From Parasutterella secunda (GTDB lineage: Bacteria > Pseudomonadota > Gammaproteobacteria > Burkholderiales > Burkholderiaceae_F), in NCBI RefSeq assembly GCF_023336895.1, contig NZ_JAMBLT010000010.1, positions 1 to 59,537 of the forward strand: a stretch of 59,537 nt of DNA, read 5' to 3'. Shown piece after piece: positions 8,815-18,417 of the stretch (positions are counted from its first letter, which is position 1; each line of letters begins with the position of its first letter). Made by a program: the position numbers and the translations under genes. The notes under the pieces were generated by a model. The model saw only the letters and a list, made by a program, of their open reading frames with translations. It had not been told where the DNA came from and ran no database searches.

Positions 8815-10482
8815 TCAGGCTCCAATATGGTCGCCGGTACGGCAGAGTACTTTAGCAAGCAGTGTCATCGTGGCAGAAGCCGCGAAGACGAGCAAAATCA
8901 AGATAACAGAGAAGGCGCAGGCTTGTGCGAACTGAAGTTCGGTCATGCATTCCAAAATACGCGTTGTGATCAGCGTCCAGTTTACGGAAATGAGGAAAAT
9001 CGTTGCGCTGATTGCCGTCATGGAGTGAATGAAAAGGTACTTCATACCGGCAAGGATTGCCGGCAGCACAAGCGGGATCGTAATCGATATGAAGGTACGA
9101 GTCGATCCAGCACCAAGACTGCGGCTAGCCTCTTCAATGGAAGGATCAATCTGCGTTAACGCGGCGATCACATTACGGATACCGGCTGAAGAGTATCGGA
9201 AGAGGTAAGCGGCAATCAAAATATAAACCGTACCGGTGAGCACAATCGGCTTATCGTTAAAGGCAATGATGTAGGCGATACCGACAACCGTACCCGGCAG
9301 CGTGTAGTTCAATAGCGAAACCGTCTCAAGCGTCTTGTGTCCGCGAATCTTCAGACGAGTCGTGACGTAGCCGACAAGAACCGCCAAAAGGCCGCCCAAC
9401 GGTGTGCCGATACAGGCGATGATGAGCGTGTCTTTGATCGCCTTCATGCCGTGTGTGAACACGTAGTTGTAGTTATCAAACGTGATGGTATTGTTGACGC
9501 CCCAAACCTTAACGAGCGAACCAACCAAAATGACGGCGTAAATGGCAATGATGAAAGCCACGACAACCGCGACAATTGAAGCCATCAAAGAGGTAAGCGC
9601 AATGCCTGGTCCCTTGATGCTACTCTTGCCGCCCGCTTTACCGCTTACGGTGACGTAACTCTTTTTGCTGACCCAGTAGTGCTGCAACGCATAGACAACC
9701 AAGGCCGGGATTAAGAGCATGAAGGATAAAGCCGCGCCACCCTTAAAGTCGTACATGCCGGTGATTTGCAAATAAGCTTGCGTCGGCAGAACAGGGAAAG
9801 AGTGACCGCCCAAAACCTGAGGTGTAGCGAAGTCCGCGAGCGAGCAGGAGAAAACCAACAAGAATGCGTTGGCAATACCGGGAGCGGCAAGCGGCAGCGT
9901 CACCGTTCTGAAGACTTCGGAGCTAGAGGCGCCCAACGAATAAGCGGCGTCTTCAAGATTGGGATCAATGCGAGCCAAAATCGTGGAGATCGTCATAAAG
10001 GCAACGGGGAAGAAAGTGAGCGTTTCTGAAATAAACGTTCCCCAGAAGCCATAGAAATTAAAGTTATCCAGCCCAAAAAACTGTAGCACCATGCCGTTGG
10101 GACCAAGCAAAAGAGTCAAGGCGATACTGCTTGTAAACGGAGGAGAAATAAGGGGCAGAATAGTAATGGCGCTTAACGCGAACTTGAGCCAGGTGGGCAG
10201 ATTCAAGCGCGTTGTTACAAACGCGAAAACGAAACCTAATGCCGTACCGGCCACACCAACTGAGCAGCCCAGCAAAATACTGTTGACAGCAGAGCGTCTG
10301 TCATACCAGTTATCCAAGAAGGGGCGGAGGTTTTCAAAGGTGAAGTTGCCGTCAACCCAAAAGGTCATGGCAAACAAACGGCACAGCGGATAAAGAACAA
10401 AGACACCCAACAAGAGCCAAAGCATAACGACCGTTAGCTTGGTGGCCGTGTCTCTATTAGCAGATGATGCAGACGAACTCAT
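8815..10482 (-). CDS. ABC importer permease, two fused membrane domains (FbpB type)
   Basis: 555 residues from the ATG at 10482; a TTG at 10500 is possible, and neither has a clear ribosome-binding site. Two BPD-type permease halves are fused. Each carries an EAA loop: EDAAYSLGASSSEVFRTVTL in the first half, and EEASRSLGAGSTRTF in the second. Double-length permeases are typical of the Fe3+ (FbpB/AfuB) and 2-aminoethylphosphonate importers. The protein forms the inner-membrane channel used by the neighbouring binding protein and ATPase. Confidence 0.87.
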   Translation of the reverse strand: MSSSASSANRDTATKLTVVMLWLLLGVFVLYPLCRLFAMTFWVDGNFTFENLRPFLDNWYDRRSAVNSILLGCSVGVAGTALGFVFAFVTTRLNLPTWLKFALSAITILPLISPPFTSSIALTLLLGPNGMVLQFFGLDNFNFYGFWGTFISETLTFFPVAFMTISTILARIDPNLEDAAYSLGASSSEVFRTVTLPLAAPGIANAFLLVFSCSLADFATPQVLGGHSFPVLPTQAYLQITGMYDFKGGAALSFMLLIPALVVYALQHYWVSKKSYVTVSGKAGGKSSIKGPGIALTSLMASIVAVVVAFIIAIYAVILVGSLVKVWGVNNTITFDNYNYVFTHGMKAIKDTLIIACIGTPLGGLLAVLVGYVTTRLKIRGHKTLETVSLLNYTLPGTVVGIAYIIAFNDKPIVLTGTVYILIAAYLFRYSSAGIRNVIAALTQIDPSIEEASRSLGAGSTRTFISITIPLVLPAILAGMKYLFIHSMTAISATIFLISVNWTLITTRILECMTELQFAQACAFSVILILLVFAASATMTLLAKVLCRTGDHIGA

Positions 10483-10512
10483 GGAGAAATTAATCAGCAA
10501 TGAAAAACGAAC

Positions 10513-10552
10513 GCCAGAAACAGGATCTAGCCACGGCCGACCCTGTCTCTGG
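10513..10552 (-). terminator. Intergenic hairpin between binding protein and permease genes
   Basis: CCAGAAACAGG and CCTGTCTCTGG form an 11-bp stem with one mismatch, spanning the only sizeable gap in the operon. No T-run follows. Such hairpins after the binding-protein gene usually protect its mRNA or cause partial termination, giving more binding protein than permease. The function here is inferred from position. Confidence 0.5.
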
Positions 10553-10578
10553 TGAGTTTAAGCGAAGACGCAGCGCAC

Positions 10579-11568
10579 TTACTTGATCACTTCATTGATC
10601 CAGCGTTGCGTGAATTCTTTACGCTTTTCACCCTTCCACGTTACATCGACAGAAATCGTTTTGATCTTCGTGAGGTCCAAAATCGGATTACTAGTCTTCA
10701 CGTCATTGCGTGTCGGCACATAGTTGATCTTGTTGGCCACAATGAATTCAGCGAACTTCTTAGAGGTTGCCCAGTCAACGAACTTCTTGGCTTCGGCGTT
10801 GTTCTTACCACCCTTGACAACACCCGTTGCTTCAATACCGAAGCTCACGCCGTCTTCAGGATAGGTAATCGTGACCGGATAACCTTGTTGTTGGATATCG
10901 AGAGCGTCCACAATGTAGAAAATGCCGGATGCGCATTGACCTGTGGCGATCGGCATGGCACCGCCCGCACCGCTCTTGGTGTACATTTGAACGTTGGCGT
11001 TCATGGCTTTTTGGAACTTGAACGCTTCATCTTCGCCCATCACCTTCACGAGCGAATAAATACGTTCGGTAGCCGTGCCGGACGTGCGGGCATCGGCCAT
11101 TTGCAGATTGTTCTTATAGCGCGGATCAAGCAAATCAGCCCACTTGGTCGGGGCTTGCATCTTGTTCTTTTCCAAGAACTTGGTGTTGGTGAGGAAGCAA
11201 AGCGGAATCAAGCCGATGCCGGTCCAGTAGTTATTGGGATCACGATAGGCCGAAGAAATCGCGTCAGAGTTGGCAGGACGGTAGGCTTCCAAAATGCCTT
11301 CCGTGACACCTGCGGCATACATGTCAGCCGGGCCGCCTAACAAAACGTCAACTTGAGGATTGCCTTTTTCTGCTGTTAATCTTGCCAACGCTTCTCCCGT
11401 TGAGAAGCGAAGGAAGTTCACCTTAATACCCGTATCCTTTGTGAATTGCGCAAAGATTTGCGAGGCATACTTCTCAGGCATGATGGTATAGGCGTTGAGT
11501 TCAGCAGCGTTAGCCGAAGCGGTCAACACAACAAGCCCCGCCAAAAGTGCAGAGAGTTTCTTTGACAT
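10579..11568 (-). CDS. Periplasmic substrate-binding protein of the ABC importer (FbpA/AfuA-like)
   Basis: 329 residues with a signal peptide MSKKLSALLAGLVVLTASANA cleaved before Ala-Glu-Leu. The body is a type-2 periplasmic binding fold (solute-binding family 1) with the features TGEALARLTAEKGNPQVDVLLGG split around residue 55-75 and the lobe signature YPEDGVSFG near 235. The tandem Tyr pair that ligates iron in classical FbpA is not visible, so the cargo may be another ligand such as a sugar phosphate or phosphonate. It is the first gene of the operon, with a good ribosome-binding site (GAGGAAA). Confidence 0.85.
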   Translation of the reverse strand: MSKKLSALLAGLVVLTASANAAELNAYTIMPEKYASQIFAQFTKDTGIKVNFLRFSTGEALARLTAEKGNPQVDVLLGGPADMYAAGVTEGILEAYRPANSDAISSAYRDPNNYWTGIGLIPLCFLTNTKFLEKNKMQAPTKWADLLDPRYKNNLQMADARTSGTATERIYSLVKVMGEDEAFKFQKAMNANVQMYTKSGAGGAMPIATGQCASGIFYIVDALDIQQQGYPVTITYPEDGVSFGIEATGVVKGGKNNAEAKKFVDWATSKKFAEFIVANKINYVPTRNDVKTSNPILDLTKIKTISVDVTWKGEKRKEFTQRWINEVIK

Positions 11569-11712
11569 ATCGATTTCCTCGAAGTAAGTGGTGTTTTATT
11601 TTTAGAGCAAGGCGCAGTCCTTTGGAAGAGCTCAGACCAATGCACGGCGCAAAAAGGAAGATGCTCAAGGACTATGCTTAAACTTGCATTTTAGCAATGA
11701 AATCTAATCACG

Positions 11713-11733
11713 TTCAGGGGGAATTCCCCTGAA
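11713..11733. promoter_or_regulatory. Perfect palindrome upstream of the ABC importer
   Basis: TTCAGGGG-GAATT-CCCCTGAA is an eight-base perfect inverted repeat with a five-base centre, 145 bp before the binding-protein gene. No T-run follows on either strand, so a protein-binding site or an upstream (uvrA) 3' hairpin are both possible. Confidence 0.4.
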
Positions 11734-11752
11734 ACAGAGGAATAAAAAATCG

Positions 11753-11787
11753 ATAGTTCCCTATAGAAAAATTTGATAGTGAACTAT
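11753..11787. promoter_or_regulatory. Pair of ATAGT-type palindromic sites, 23 bp apart
   Basis: ATAGTTCCCTAT (11753-11764) and ATAGTGAACTAT (11776-11787) are near-identical 12-mers in opposite orientation, each close to palindromic, with centres 23 bp (about two helical turns) apart. They lie between uvrA and the ABC importer, where a regulator of the importer could bind two dimers side by side. This is inference from spacing. Confidence 0.35.
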
Positions 11788-11809
11788 GGGATTTTCCCAT
11801 TCCGGTTGA

Positions 11810-14800
11810 TTAAGGCCTCTTAATTTTGTCGTGCGCACGCTTAAAGTCAATCAGCGCACGGGCTGTGTGTGACTGCGTATTCATCACTTCAGCGGGCGTT
11901 CCACAGGCAACCACATTGCCGCCGTCCACACCGCCCTCTGGCCCCATATCGATGATCCAGTCCGCTTGAGCCATGATATCGAGATTGTGTTCAATCACAA
12001 TAACGGTGTTGCCTGCATCGACCAGCCGATGCAACACGGCAATCAATTTTTCGACATCAGCCATATGAAGACCGACCGTTGGTTCATCCAACACGTAGAC
12101 CGTTCTGGGCGCTTTGTAGCCGCGTCGCTTAATGTCATCGCGGGCCTTAATGAGTTCAGTGACCAGTTTTATGCGCTGAGCTTCGCCTCCTGACAAGGTG
12201 GGTGAGGGTTGCCCCAAGCTCAAGTACCCTAACCCGACATCCTGCATCAGTTTGAGCGCATGAGCGATGGACGACTGTGTGCTGAAAAAGTCGACAGCTT
12301 CATCAACGTCCATGGCAAGGATTTGACCGATGGATTTTCCCTTCCAAAGAACCTCAAGTGTTTGAGCGTTATAACGAAGTCCGTTGCAAGCTTCGCACGG
12401 AATCTTCACGTCCGGTAGGAAATTCATTTCAATGGTGCGAACGCCTTGCCCTTCGCAAAGCTCGCAGCGTCCGCCCTTCATGTTGAAAGAAAAACGCGAT
12501 ATGCCGTAGCCTCTGGCCTGAGCCTCATTGGTGCCTGCGAAAACACGGCGGATGGCGTCCAAAAAGCCAATGTAGGTGGCCGGACACGAACGAGGTGTTT
12601 TCCCAATCGGCGTTTGATCCACCTCTAAAACACGATCAACATGTTCAAAGCCTTCAATGCTCTTGCAAAGTTCACCCTCGTAGGGTTTCTTTTCCGATAG
12701 TGTTTCCGTTAAAACGGGCAGGAGCACCCCTCGGGCAAAACTGCTTTTACCAGAACCCGATACGCCGGTAAGAACAGTGAGCCTGCCAAGAGGGATTCGA
12801 ACCTCGTTAGCTTTAAGGTTATTGAGTCGCGGCTCTTTAATCGTGAGCCATTGCGTGTCGCTGTCAACCGGTCTTTGCGGGATAAATGTGTGCTGAATCG
12901 GTTGGCGAAGATAGCGGCCCGTCAAAGAGCGTTTGTTTTTCACGATATCGGAGACTGTGCCCGTGGCGATAATTTCACCGCCTCGCACACCGGCCCCAGG
13001 CCCAACATCAATGACATAGTCTGCTTCACGGATCGTATCTTCATCGTGTTCGACCACTAAGAGCGTGTTGCCTTTATCGACAAGCGCTTTAAGAGAATCA
13101 AGCAATAGACGATTGTCGCGCGGATGTAAGCCAATCGTCGGTTCATCAAGGATGTAGCACACCCCTTGAAGACTGCTGCCAAGCTGCGAAGCCAAACGAA
13201 TGCGCTGCGCTTCTCCTCCGGACAAACTGGGAGATGAACGGTCAAGCGTCAGATAGCCCAGTCCCACTTTTTCCAAAAATTGCAGCCTTAATACGATTTC
13301 TTTTAACGCATCTTCAGCGATATTGGCCTCACGCCCTGAGAGCTTAAGTTTCTTAAAGAAGTTTGAAGCATCGCTTACGGACATGTGTGCCATTTGCGAA
13401 ATGTTTAAGCCTGCAAATTTCACCGCACGAGCCACTTCGTTGAGGCGCTCGCCGTGGCAGCTGGGACAGGGTTTCGCTTGGGCATCGGCCCAGATTCTTT
13501 CTTCTCCGGTCGCGTTTTCATCGAAGCCTTCAATCAAAAGACCGGTGCCGAAACAGGTCGGGCACCACCCCATCGATGAGTTATAAGAAAATAGTCTCGG
13601 ATCCAATTCCGGAAAACTTCTGCCGCAGATAGGGCATGCCCGATGGGTGGAGAAAATCGTTTCCGAGCCTTTTTTATCAAGGACCGTTAAAACACCTTTG
13701 CCAATGGTGATCGCTTCCTGAAGGGCACGCTTGAGAGTCTTTTCATCTTCAGCTTTCACGGTCACTTCCGCAACCGGTAATTCAATTGTGTGATCCTTGT
13801 AGCGGGCTAGTTTCGGAAACTTTTCCGTGCTCACGAATTTACCGTCAACATAAAGTCGCGGATAGCCCTTTTTCTGCGCCCATTTAGCCAAATCGGTGTA
13901 AATGCCTTTGCGCTTACTGACCAATGGGGCCATGATGTGAATCGCTTCATTTTTATAGCGACTCATCACGGTTGAAACAATGGCCGGGAACGATTTGGGC
14001 TCAACTTCGACCCCGCAGTCAGGACAGTATTGATGTCCGAGCTTTACAAAAAGCAGTCGCATAAAGTGGTAGAGCTCGGTCATGGTGGCAACGGTGGATT
14101 TGCGTCCCCCACGTGATGTCCTCTGCTCAATGGCAACGGTCGGCGCGATGCCGGTGATGGAATCCACATCGGGTTTGCTGGCAGGCTGCACAATGGAGCG
14201 AGCATAGGCGTTGAGTGATTCCAAGTAGCGGCGCTGACCTTCCTTAAACACAATGTCAAAAGCCAGTGTCGACTTGCCCGAACCCGATGCCCCTGTCACC
14301 ACCGTAAAACGATTGTGAAGAATATCGACAGAAATATTCTTTAAATTGTGTTCTTTGGCGCCTTTTATCGCAATAACGTCCGAAGCTGCGGTCGCTGTCG
14401 TCAAAGCAGCATTTTTAGCACTTTCTTCAATGAAATAAGCCGAAGTATTTTCTTGAGTGAGCGTTTTTCTGTATGTTTGAAGCGCCTGACCTGTGTAGGA
14501 CTTCTTTTCAGCGATTAAGTCATCCAAGGTGCCCTGAACAACGATTTCACCACCCGCATTCCCACCTTCGGGACCTAAGTCAATGACCCAATCGGCACAG
14601 TTGATGACATCGAGATTGTGTTCGATGACAATGGCGGTGTTGCCTCGGTCGATAAGCTCTTGAAGAGAGCGCATAAGTTTGTCGATGTCATCGAAATGAA
14701 GTCCGGTCGTCGGTTCGTCAAAGATGAACAAATCATTTTTACTGGCTTGGGAATTTTTCTGAGCCAAAAAGCCCGCAATCTTTAAGCGCTGAGCCTCACC

Positions 14801-17353
14801 ACCGGACAAGGTTGGAACCGGCTGCCCCAGTTTGATGTAATCCAGACCGACCTTACGGAGCGGTTCTAATTTTGAGACGATGGCCGGGTCATTCTTGAAA
14901 TATTCACAAGCCTGAGAGACAGACAAATCGAGAACGTCGGCGATATTGAATGACTTACCTTCCCGTTCAATCGTGACTTCCAGTATTTCCGGACGGTAGC
15001 GGGTGCCGTTACAGGCTGAACAGCGCAGGTAAACATCCGAGAGAAATTGCATCTCGATATGCTCAAAGCCGTTGCCGCCGCACACCGGACAGCGGCCATC
15101 GCCCGAATTGAAGCTAAACGTTCCGGCTTTGTAATCTCTCGCTTTGGCCGTGTCGGTTTGTGCAAAGAGATTACGGATGGCATCAAAGGCGCCAACGTAG
15201 CTAGCCGGATTAGACCTTGTGGTTTTACCGATGGGTGATTGGTCCACGTAGTGAATATTTTCAATCAAATCGGCTCCGATCAATTCCTTAAATTGACCGG
15301 GGGATTCCGTTGGCATGCCTTTGGCTTTGTAAAGAGCCGGCACTAAGATGTTTTCAATAAGAGTGGACTTGCCTGAACCCGAAACGCCGGTCACAACGGT
15401 CAGAACACCAATCGGAAAGCGAGGAGAGATGTCTTTTAAGTTATGCTGTCGGGCGCCTTTCAAAATTAAACTGGGCGTTTTGGCGTTTATTTTTCTGAGA
15501 GTTGCCGTGGCGCTGATGCGTTCTCGTCCGCTTAAATAACGGGCGGTTAATGTATCGGCTTGAATAATGTCTTTCGGCGTTCCCTTGAAAATAATCGAGC
15601 CGCCTTTTTCTCCGGGGCCGGGACCCATGTCATAAATGGTGTCGGCGGCGAGCATAACTTGGGGATCGTGTTCAACTACAACCAAAGTGTTGCCGGATTT
15701 TTTGAGTCGTTGCATCACACGGTTGATTCGGTCCATGTCGCGCGGGTGCAGGCCGATTGAGGGTTCGTCAAGTACAAAAAGGGTATTAACGAGAGAAGTT
15801 CCCAAGGCCGTGGTGAGATTGACACGTTGCACTTCGCCGCCCGATAGTGTCCGGCTTTGCCGCTCAAGCGTGAGATAACCTACGCCCACATCGACAAGGT
15901 AGCGAAGGCGTGAGAGAATCTCGTCAACAACCATGCTGCCAGCTTCATCCGTTTGCCCTTCGTCTCGAATGACTTCAAAGAATTCCAATAGTCTCGATAG
16001 CGGCAGCCGCATCAAATCATAAAGATTAAGCCCCGGAAGATGGCTAAGAATTTCTTCGGAGTAGGTACTGCCTGCAGGGCGGTGACGTTTGAAATTTAAT
16101 CCTTGGCAAGCACGCTCGGCCGCCTTTTCTGACCCGACACGCCATAAAAGAGCCTCCGGTTTCAGACGCGCGCCGTGGCAGTCCGGACACTCCTGATAGT
16201 TTCGATAGCGCGAAAGCAGTACCCGGACGTGCATCTTATAAGCTTTGGATTCAAGCCACTCAAAAAAGTGCTTGACACCGTACCATTGTCGAGTCCACTT
16301 GCCGCTCCAACCGGGTTCTCCGTTAATGACCCAGTCTTTTTCTTTTTGTGTGAGCTCCCGGTACGGAACATCCAAACGAATGCCGTCACGCTTGGCGTAA
16401 CGCTTCATGTCTTTGAGACATTCGGCGTTTGTTTTGGTGTTCCACGGTTTGATCGCACCGCCTTCAAGCGTGAGCGATTCATCCGGAATGACCAGGGAGT
16501 AATCCACGCCGATGACTCGTCCAAAACCTCGGCAGGTTTCGCAGGCGCCAAGAGGTGAGTTGAAACTGAAAGTCGCATCGGTGGGCTTTTGATACTCAAT
16601 GCCACAGTCGGCACAAGACAGTCGGTTAGAAAAGCGACGCCGCACTTCCTCATCGTTTCCCATTTGAGCAACGACGGTTAATTCGCCTTTTCCAAACTTA
16701 AACGCATTTTCCAGTGCTTCGATTACTCGCGGTTTATCGGCTTTACTGAATCGGAATCGATCGGCGACCACCTCTAAAATTCGCGTGCCGTTATGGTCTT
16801 TTTCTCCGTAAATCTTGGTAAATCCCTGAGCGGCCAGACCGGCAGTAACCTCTTCGATAGTCATTGTTGCCGGAACCGGAACATCAAAAAGGATGTAAAG
16901 ACGCGGATCATCAAGCTCTGTTGTCCACAAAGTCAGAGCTTTGTAAACGGAGAGCGGAGTGTCAGTCTGGACGAGTTTGCCGCATTGAGAGCAGTAGAGT
17001 TTGGCCTCTCTGGCAAAAAAGAGTTTCAGGTGATCATTAATTTCCGTCATGGTGCCCACGGTTGAGCGAGACGTTCTGACGGGATTGGTTTGGTCAATGG
17101 CAATGGCAGGCGGCACCCCTTCGATACGGTCGACCTGCGGTCTATCCATGCGGTCTAAGAATTGCCGAGCATAGGGGCTGAATGTTTCAACGTATCGGCG
17201 CTGTCCCTCGGCGTAGAGCGTGTCAAAAACCAAAGAGCTTTTGCCCGAACCCGACACACCCGTGACAACCGTGATTTTCCCGGTTTCAAATTCAACATTG
17301 AGGTTTTTCAGATTGTTCTGCTTGGCACCGAAAATCTTAATGTTCTTATCCAT
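11810..17353 (-). CDS. uvrA: Double-length excinuclease UvrA (two tandem UvrA units)
   Basis: 1847 residues, close to twice the usual ~940. Four Walker A motifs are visible: GVSGSGKSSLVFD (~residue 35), GVSGSGKSTLIEN (~660), GASGSGKSTLAFD (~1030) and GVSGSGKSSFARG (~1540). Four matching LSGGE(A/V)QR signatures are present. Cys-rich zinc modules occur in both halves (CADCG...CETC, CPVCGGNG...CSAC, CPICG...CPTC, CELCEGQG...CEAC). UvrA loads UvrB at DNA lesions in nucleotide excision repair and works as a dimer; here one chain probably supplies a dimer's worth of domains. Such fusions are known from Chlamydiae and some betaproteobacteria. No LexA box is seen upstream. Confidence 0.93.
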   Translation of the reverse strand: MDKNIKIFGAKQNNLKNLNVEFETGKITVVTGVSGSGKSSLVFDTLYAEGQRRYVETFSPYARQFLDRMDRPQVDRIEGVPPAIAIDQTNPVRTSRSTVGTMTEINDHLKLFFAREAKLYCSQCGKLVQTDTPLSVYKALTLWTTELDDPRLYILFDVPVPATMTIEEVTAGLAAQGFTKIYGEKDHNGTRILEVVADRFRFSKADKPRVIEALENAFKFGKGELTVVAQMGNDEEVRRRFSNRLSCADCGIEYQKPTDATFSFNSPLGACETCRGFGRVIGVDYSLVIPDESLTLEGGAIKPWNTKTNAECLKDMKRYAKRDGIRLDVPYRELTQKEKDWVINGEPGWSGKWTRQWYGVKHFFEWLESKAYKMHVRVLLSRYRNYQECPDCHGARLKPEALLWRVGSEKAAERACQGLNFKRHRPAGSTYSEEILSHLPGLNLYDLMRLPLSRLLEFFEVIRDEGQTDEAGSMVVDEILSRLRYLVDVGVGYLTLERQSRTLSGGEVQRVNLTTALGTSLVNTLFVLDEPSIGLHPRDMDRINRVMQRLKKSGNTLVVVEHDPQVMLAADTIYDMGPGPGEKGGSIIFKGTPKDIIQADTLTARYLSGRERISATATLRKINAKTPSLILKGARQHNLKDISPRFPIGVLTVVTGVSGSGKSTLIENILVPALYKAKGMPTESPGQFKELIGADLIENIHYVDQSPIGKTTRSNPASYVGAFDAIRNLFAQTDTAKARDYKAGTFSFNSGDGRCPVCGGNGFEHIEMQFLSDVYLRCSACNGTRYRPEILEVTIEREGKSFNIADVLDLSVSQACEYFKNDPAIVSKLEPLRKVGLDYIKLGQPVPTLSGGEAQRLKIAGFLAQKNSQASKNDLFIFDEPTTGLHFDDIDKLMRSLQELIDRGNTAIVIEHNLDVINCADWVIDLGPEGGNAGGEIVVQGTLDDLIAEKKSYTGQALQTYRKTLTQENTSAYFIEESAKNAALTTATAASDVIAIKGAKEHNLKNISVDILHNRFTVVTGASGSGKSTLAFDIVFKEGQRRYLESLNAYARSIVQPASKPDVDSITGIAPTVAIEQRTSRGGRKSTVATMTELYHFMRLLFVKLGHQYCPDCGVEVEPKSFPAIVSTVMSRYKNEAIHIMAPLVSKRKGIYTDLAKWAQKKGYPRLYVDGKFVSTEKFPKLARYKDHTIELPVAEVTVKAEDEKTLKRALQEAITIGKGVLTVLDKKGSETIFSTHRACPICGRSFPELDPRLFSYNSSMGWCPTCFGTGLLIEGFDENATGEERIWADAQAKPCPSCHGERLNEVARAVKFAGLNISQMAHMSVSDASNFFKKLKLSGREANIAEDALKEIVLRLQFLEKVGLGYLTLDRSSPSLSGGEAQRIRLASQLGSSLQGVCYILDEPTIGLHPRDNRLLLDSLKALVDKGNTLLVVEHDEDTIREADYVIDVGPGAGVRGGEIIATGTVSDIVKNKRSLTGRYLRQPIQHTFIPQRPVDSDTQWLTIKEPRLNNLKANEVRIPLGRLTVLTGVSGSGKSSFARGVLLPVLTETLSEKKPYEGELCKSIEGFEHVDRVLEVDQTPIGKTPRSCPATYIGFLDAIRRVFAGTNEAQARGYGISRFSFNMKGGRCELCEGQGVRTIEMNFLPDVKIPCEACNGLRYNAQTLEVLWKGKSIGQILAMDVDEAVDFFSTQSSIAHALKLMQDVGLGYLSLGQPSPTLSGGEAQRIKLVTELIKARDDIKRRGYKAPRTVYVLDEPTVGLHMADVEKLIAVLHRLVDAGNTVIVIEHNLDIMAQADWIIDMGPEGGVDGGNVVACGTPAEVMNTQSHTARALIDFKRAHDKIKRP

Positions 17354-17678
17354 TGCTCAGTCCAGAAAAAGAAATTATCCGTATCAAAAATTGCACATCA
17401 ACATCGCCATCAGATTTTAATGGTCCGCCACTGATTCTATCCAATGGTTTTTTCCTCATGGCTCAATAGAAAAAAACAATTTAAACAATCAGCAAAGATG
17501 GTTGAAATGCTTGCAGCAAGTCATAAAAGAGAGTGTGTCAAAGAAATTTTGCACACAGAGAGAAACTGGAGGACTATTATCAAAAAGGTTAATGAAGATT
17601 TGTTTTGGAACGCTTTTTCAAGCACTAATTGCGCGTTGGAAAGGTGTTGTGTTTTCACTTGACAGACAAGGAGCCAAG
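17354..17678. other. Divergent intergenic region uvrA / unknown gene
   Basis: 325 bp between two divergent starts. A possible plus-strand promoter is TTGAAA with TAAAAG about 16 bp downstream around 17503-17530, followed by a TGTGT/ACACA inverted repeat near 17538-17563. No CTGT-N8-ACAG LexA site was found. Frames here extend the next gene upstream but lack a credible start. Confidence 0.4.
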
Positions 17679-18386
17679 ATGGAACAAATGAAACCGCAGT
17701 TGGCCATTGTTGCTAGGGTTGATCGAAAAGCTTTGGAAGACTCGGACCGAGTCCTCGTCATGAAGGCGCTTTTATCAGAAGGCTTTGACGTAAAAAAGGA
17801 AGCGACGGAGGACAGAGTCAAGGATTTAACCGCATTGGCTGAAGAAATCCCAAATCTTCAAATTAAAAATTTTGAAAACGATGGTGTTGTTCGTTTCAGC
17901 CGCATGGTGACTTTTGGAAAGGCCTGTGTTTGGGTTCTTATAGATGTTTGTGAAGATCTCCAAGCGTTTACTCAGAAAGCGGATAAAAAGTTCATCACCT
18001 ATGATCTTCCGGTTTTTGCTTTAGTCAGAAGTGATAGCGCCATGAAGAGGGACAAGGTGCATGTGGCGGTTCGTGCGCTGGGGGCATGGGACAATGCCAT
18101 GTGTGCGTTATCCCTGGAGGATGCCGCCAAACTTTTTGATTTGGACTGTGACTTCTACGAGGATTCTCCGGTTCGGGTGGCAACGGATACGGCTAGCCGC
18201 TTCTATACCTCAGCCCTGGTGGCTCCAGGTAGCGCTGCTTTTGTCAGTACGTGCGGTGCCAGTGAATCCGATCGCATCAACGCATTGGTGAAGGTATTGC
18301 AAAAAGCGTCGGATATTTTGGTCAGACGCTGGGATATCGCGATGGCTAGTGTGGCTGAAGGCAAGACCAAAGAGCCTGTTGCATGA
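17679..18386 (+). CDS. Protein of unknown function, cotranscribed with a nitroreductase
   Basis: 235 residues from the ATG at 17679, chosen because GGAG sits six bases upstream; the frame stays open for 59 more codons but only with a TTG start. I do not recognise the family. It has no signal peptide and no long hydrophobic helix, so it is probably cytoplasmic. Alternating beta/alpha character is suggested by runs such as QLAIVARVD, ACVWVLIDV and PVFALVRSD. A Gly/Ser/Cys-containing stretch AFVSTCGASESDRI lies near 190. It is followed after 31 bases by a nitroreductase gene, likely in one transcript. Confidence 0.75.
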   Translation: MEQMKPQLAIVARVDRKALEDSDRVLVMKALLSEGFDVKKEATEDRVKDLTALAEEIPNLQIKNFENDGVVRFSRMVTFGKACVWVLIDVCEDLQAFTQKADKKFITYDLPVFALVRSDSAMKRDKVHVAVRALGAWDNAMCALSLEDAAKLFDLDCDFYEDSPVRVATDTASRFYTSALVAPGSAAFVSTCGASESDRINALVKVLQKASDILVRRWDIAMASVAEGKTKEPVA

Positions 18387-18417
18387 AAAATTTCTATCTG
18401 AATAAAGGAGTGTGAAA

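Noticed and set aside
10579-11568. Firm assignment of the ABC importer as a ferric-iron system
   Set aside because: The tandem Tyr iron ligands of FbpA are not visible and related importers carry phosphonates or sugar phosphates.
17354-17500. SOS (LexA) box upstream of uvrA
   Set aside because: No CTGT-N8-ACAG or close variant could be found on either strand.
17502-17678. N-terminal extension of the unknown protein by 59 residues
   Set aside because: It would need a TTG start without a ribosome-binding site, while ATG 17679 has GGAG at ideal spacing.
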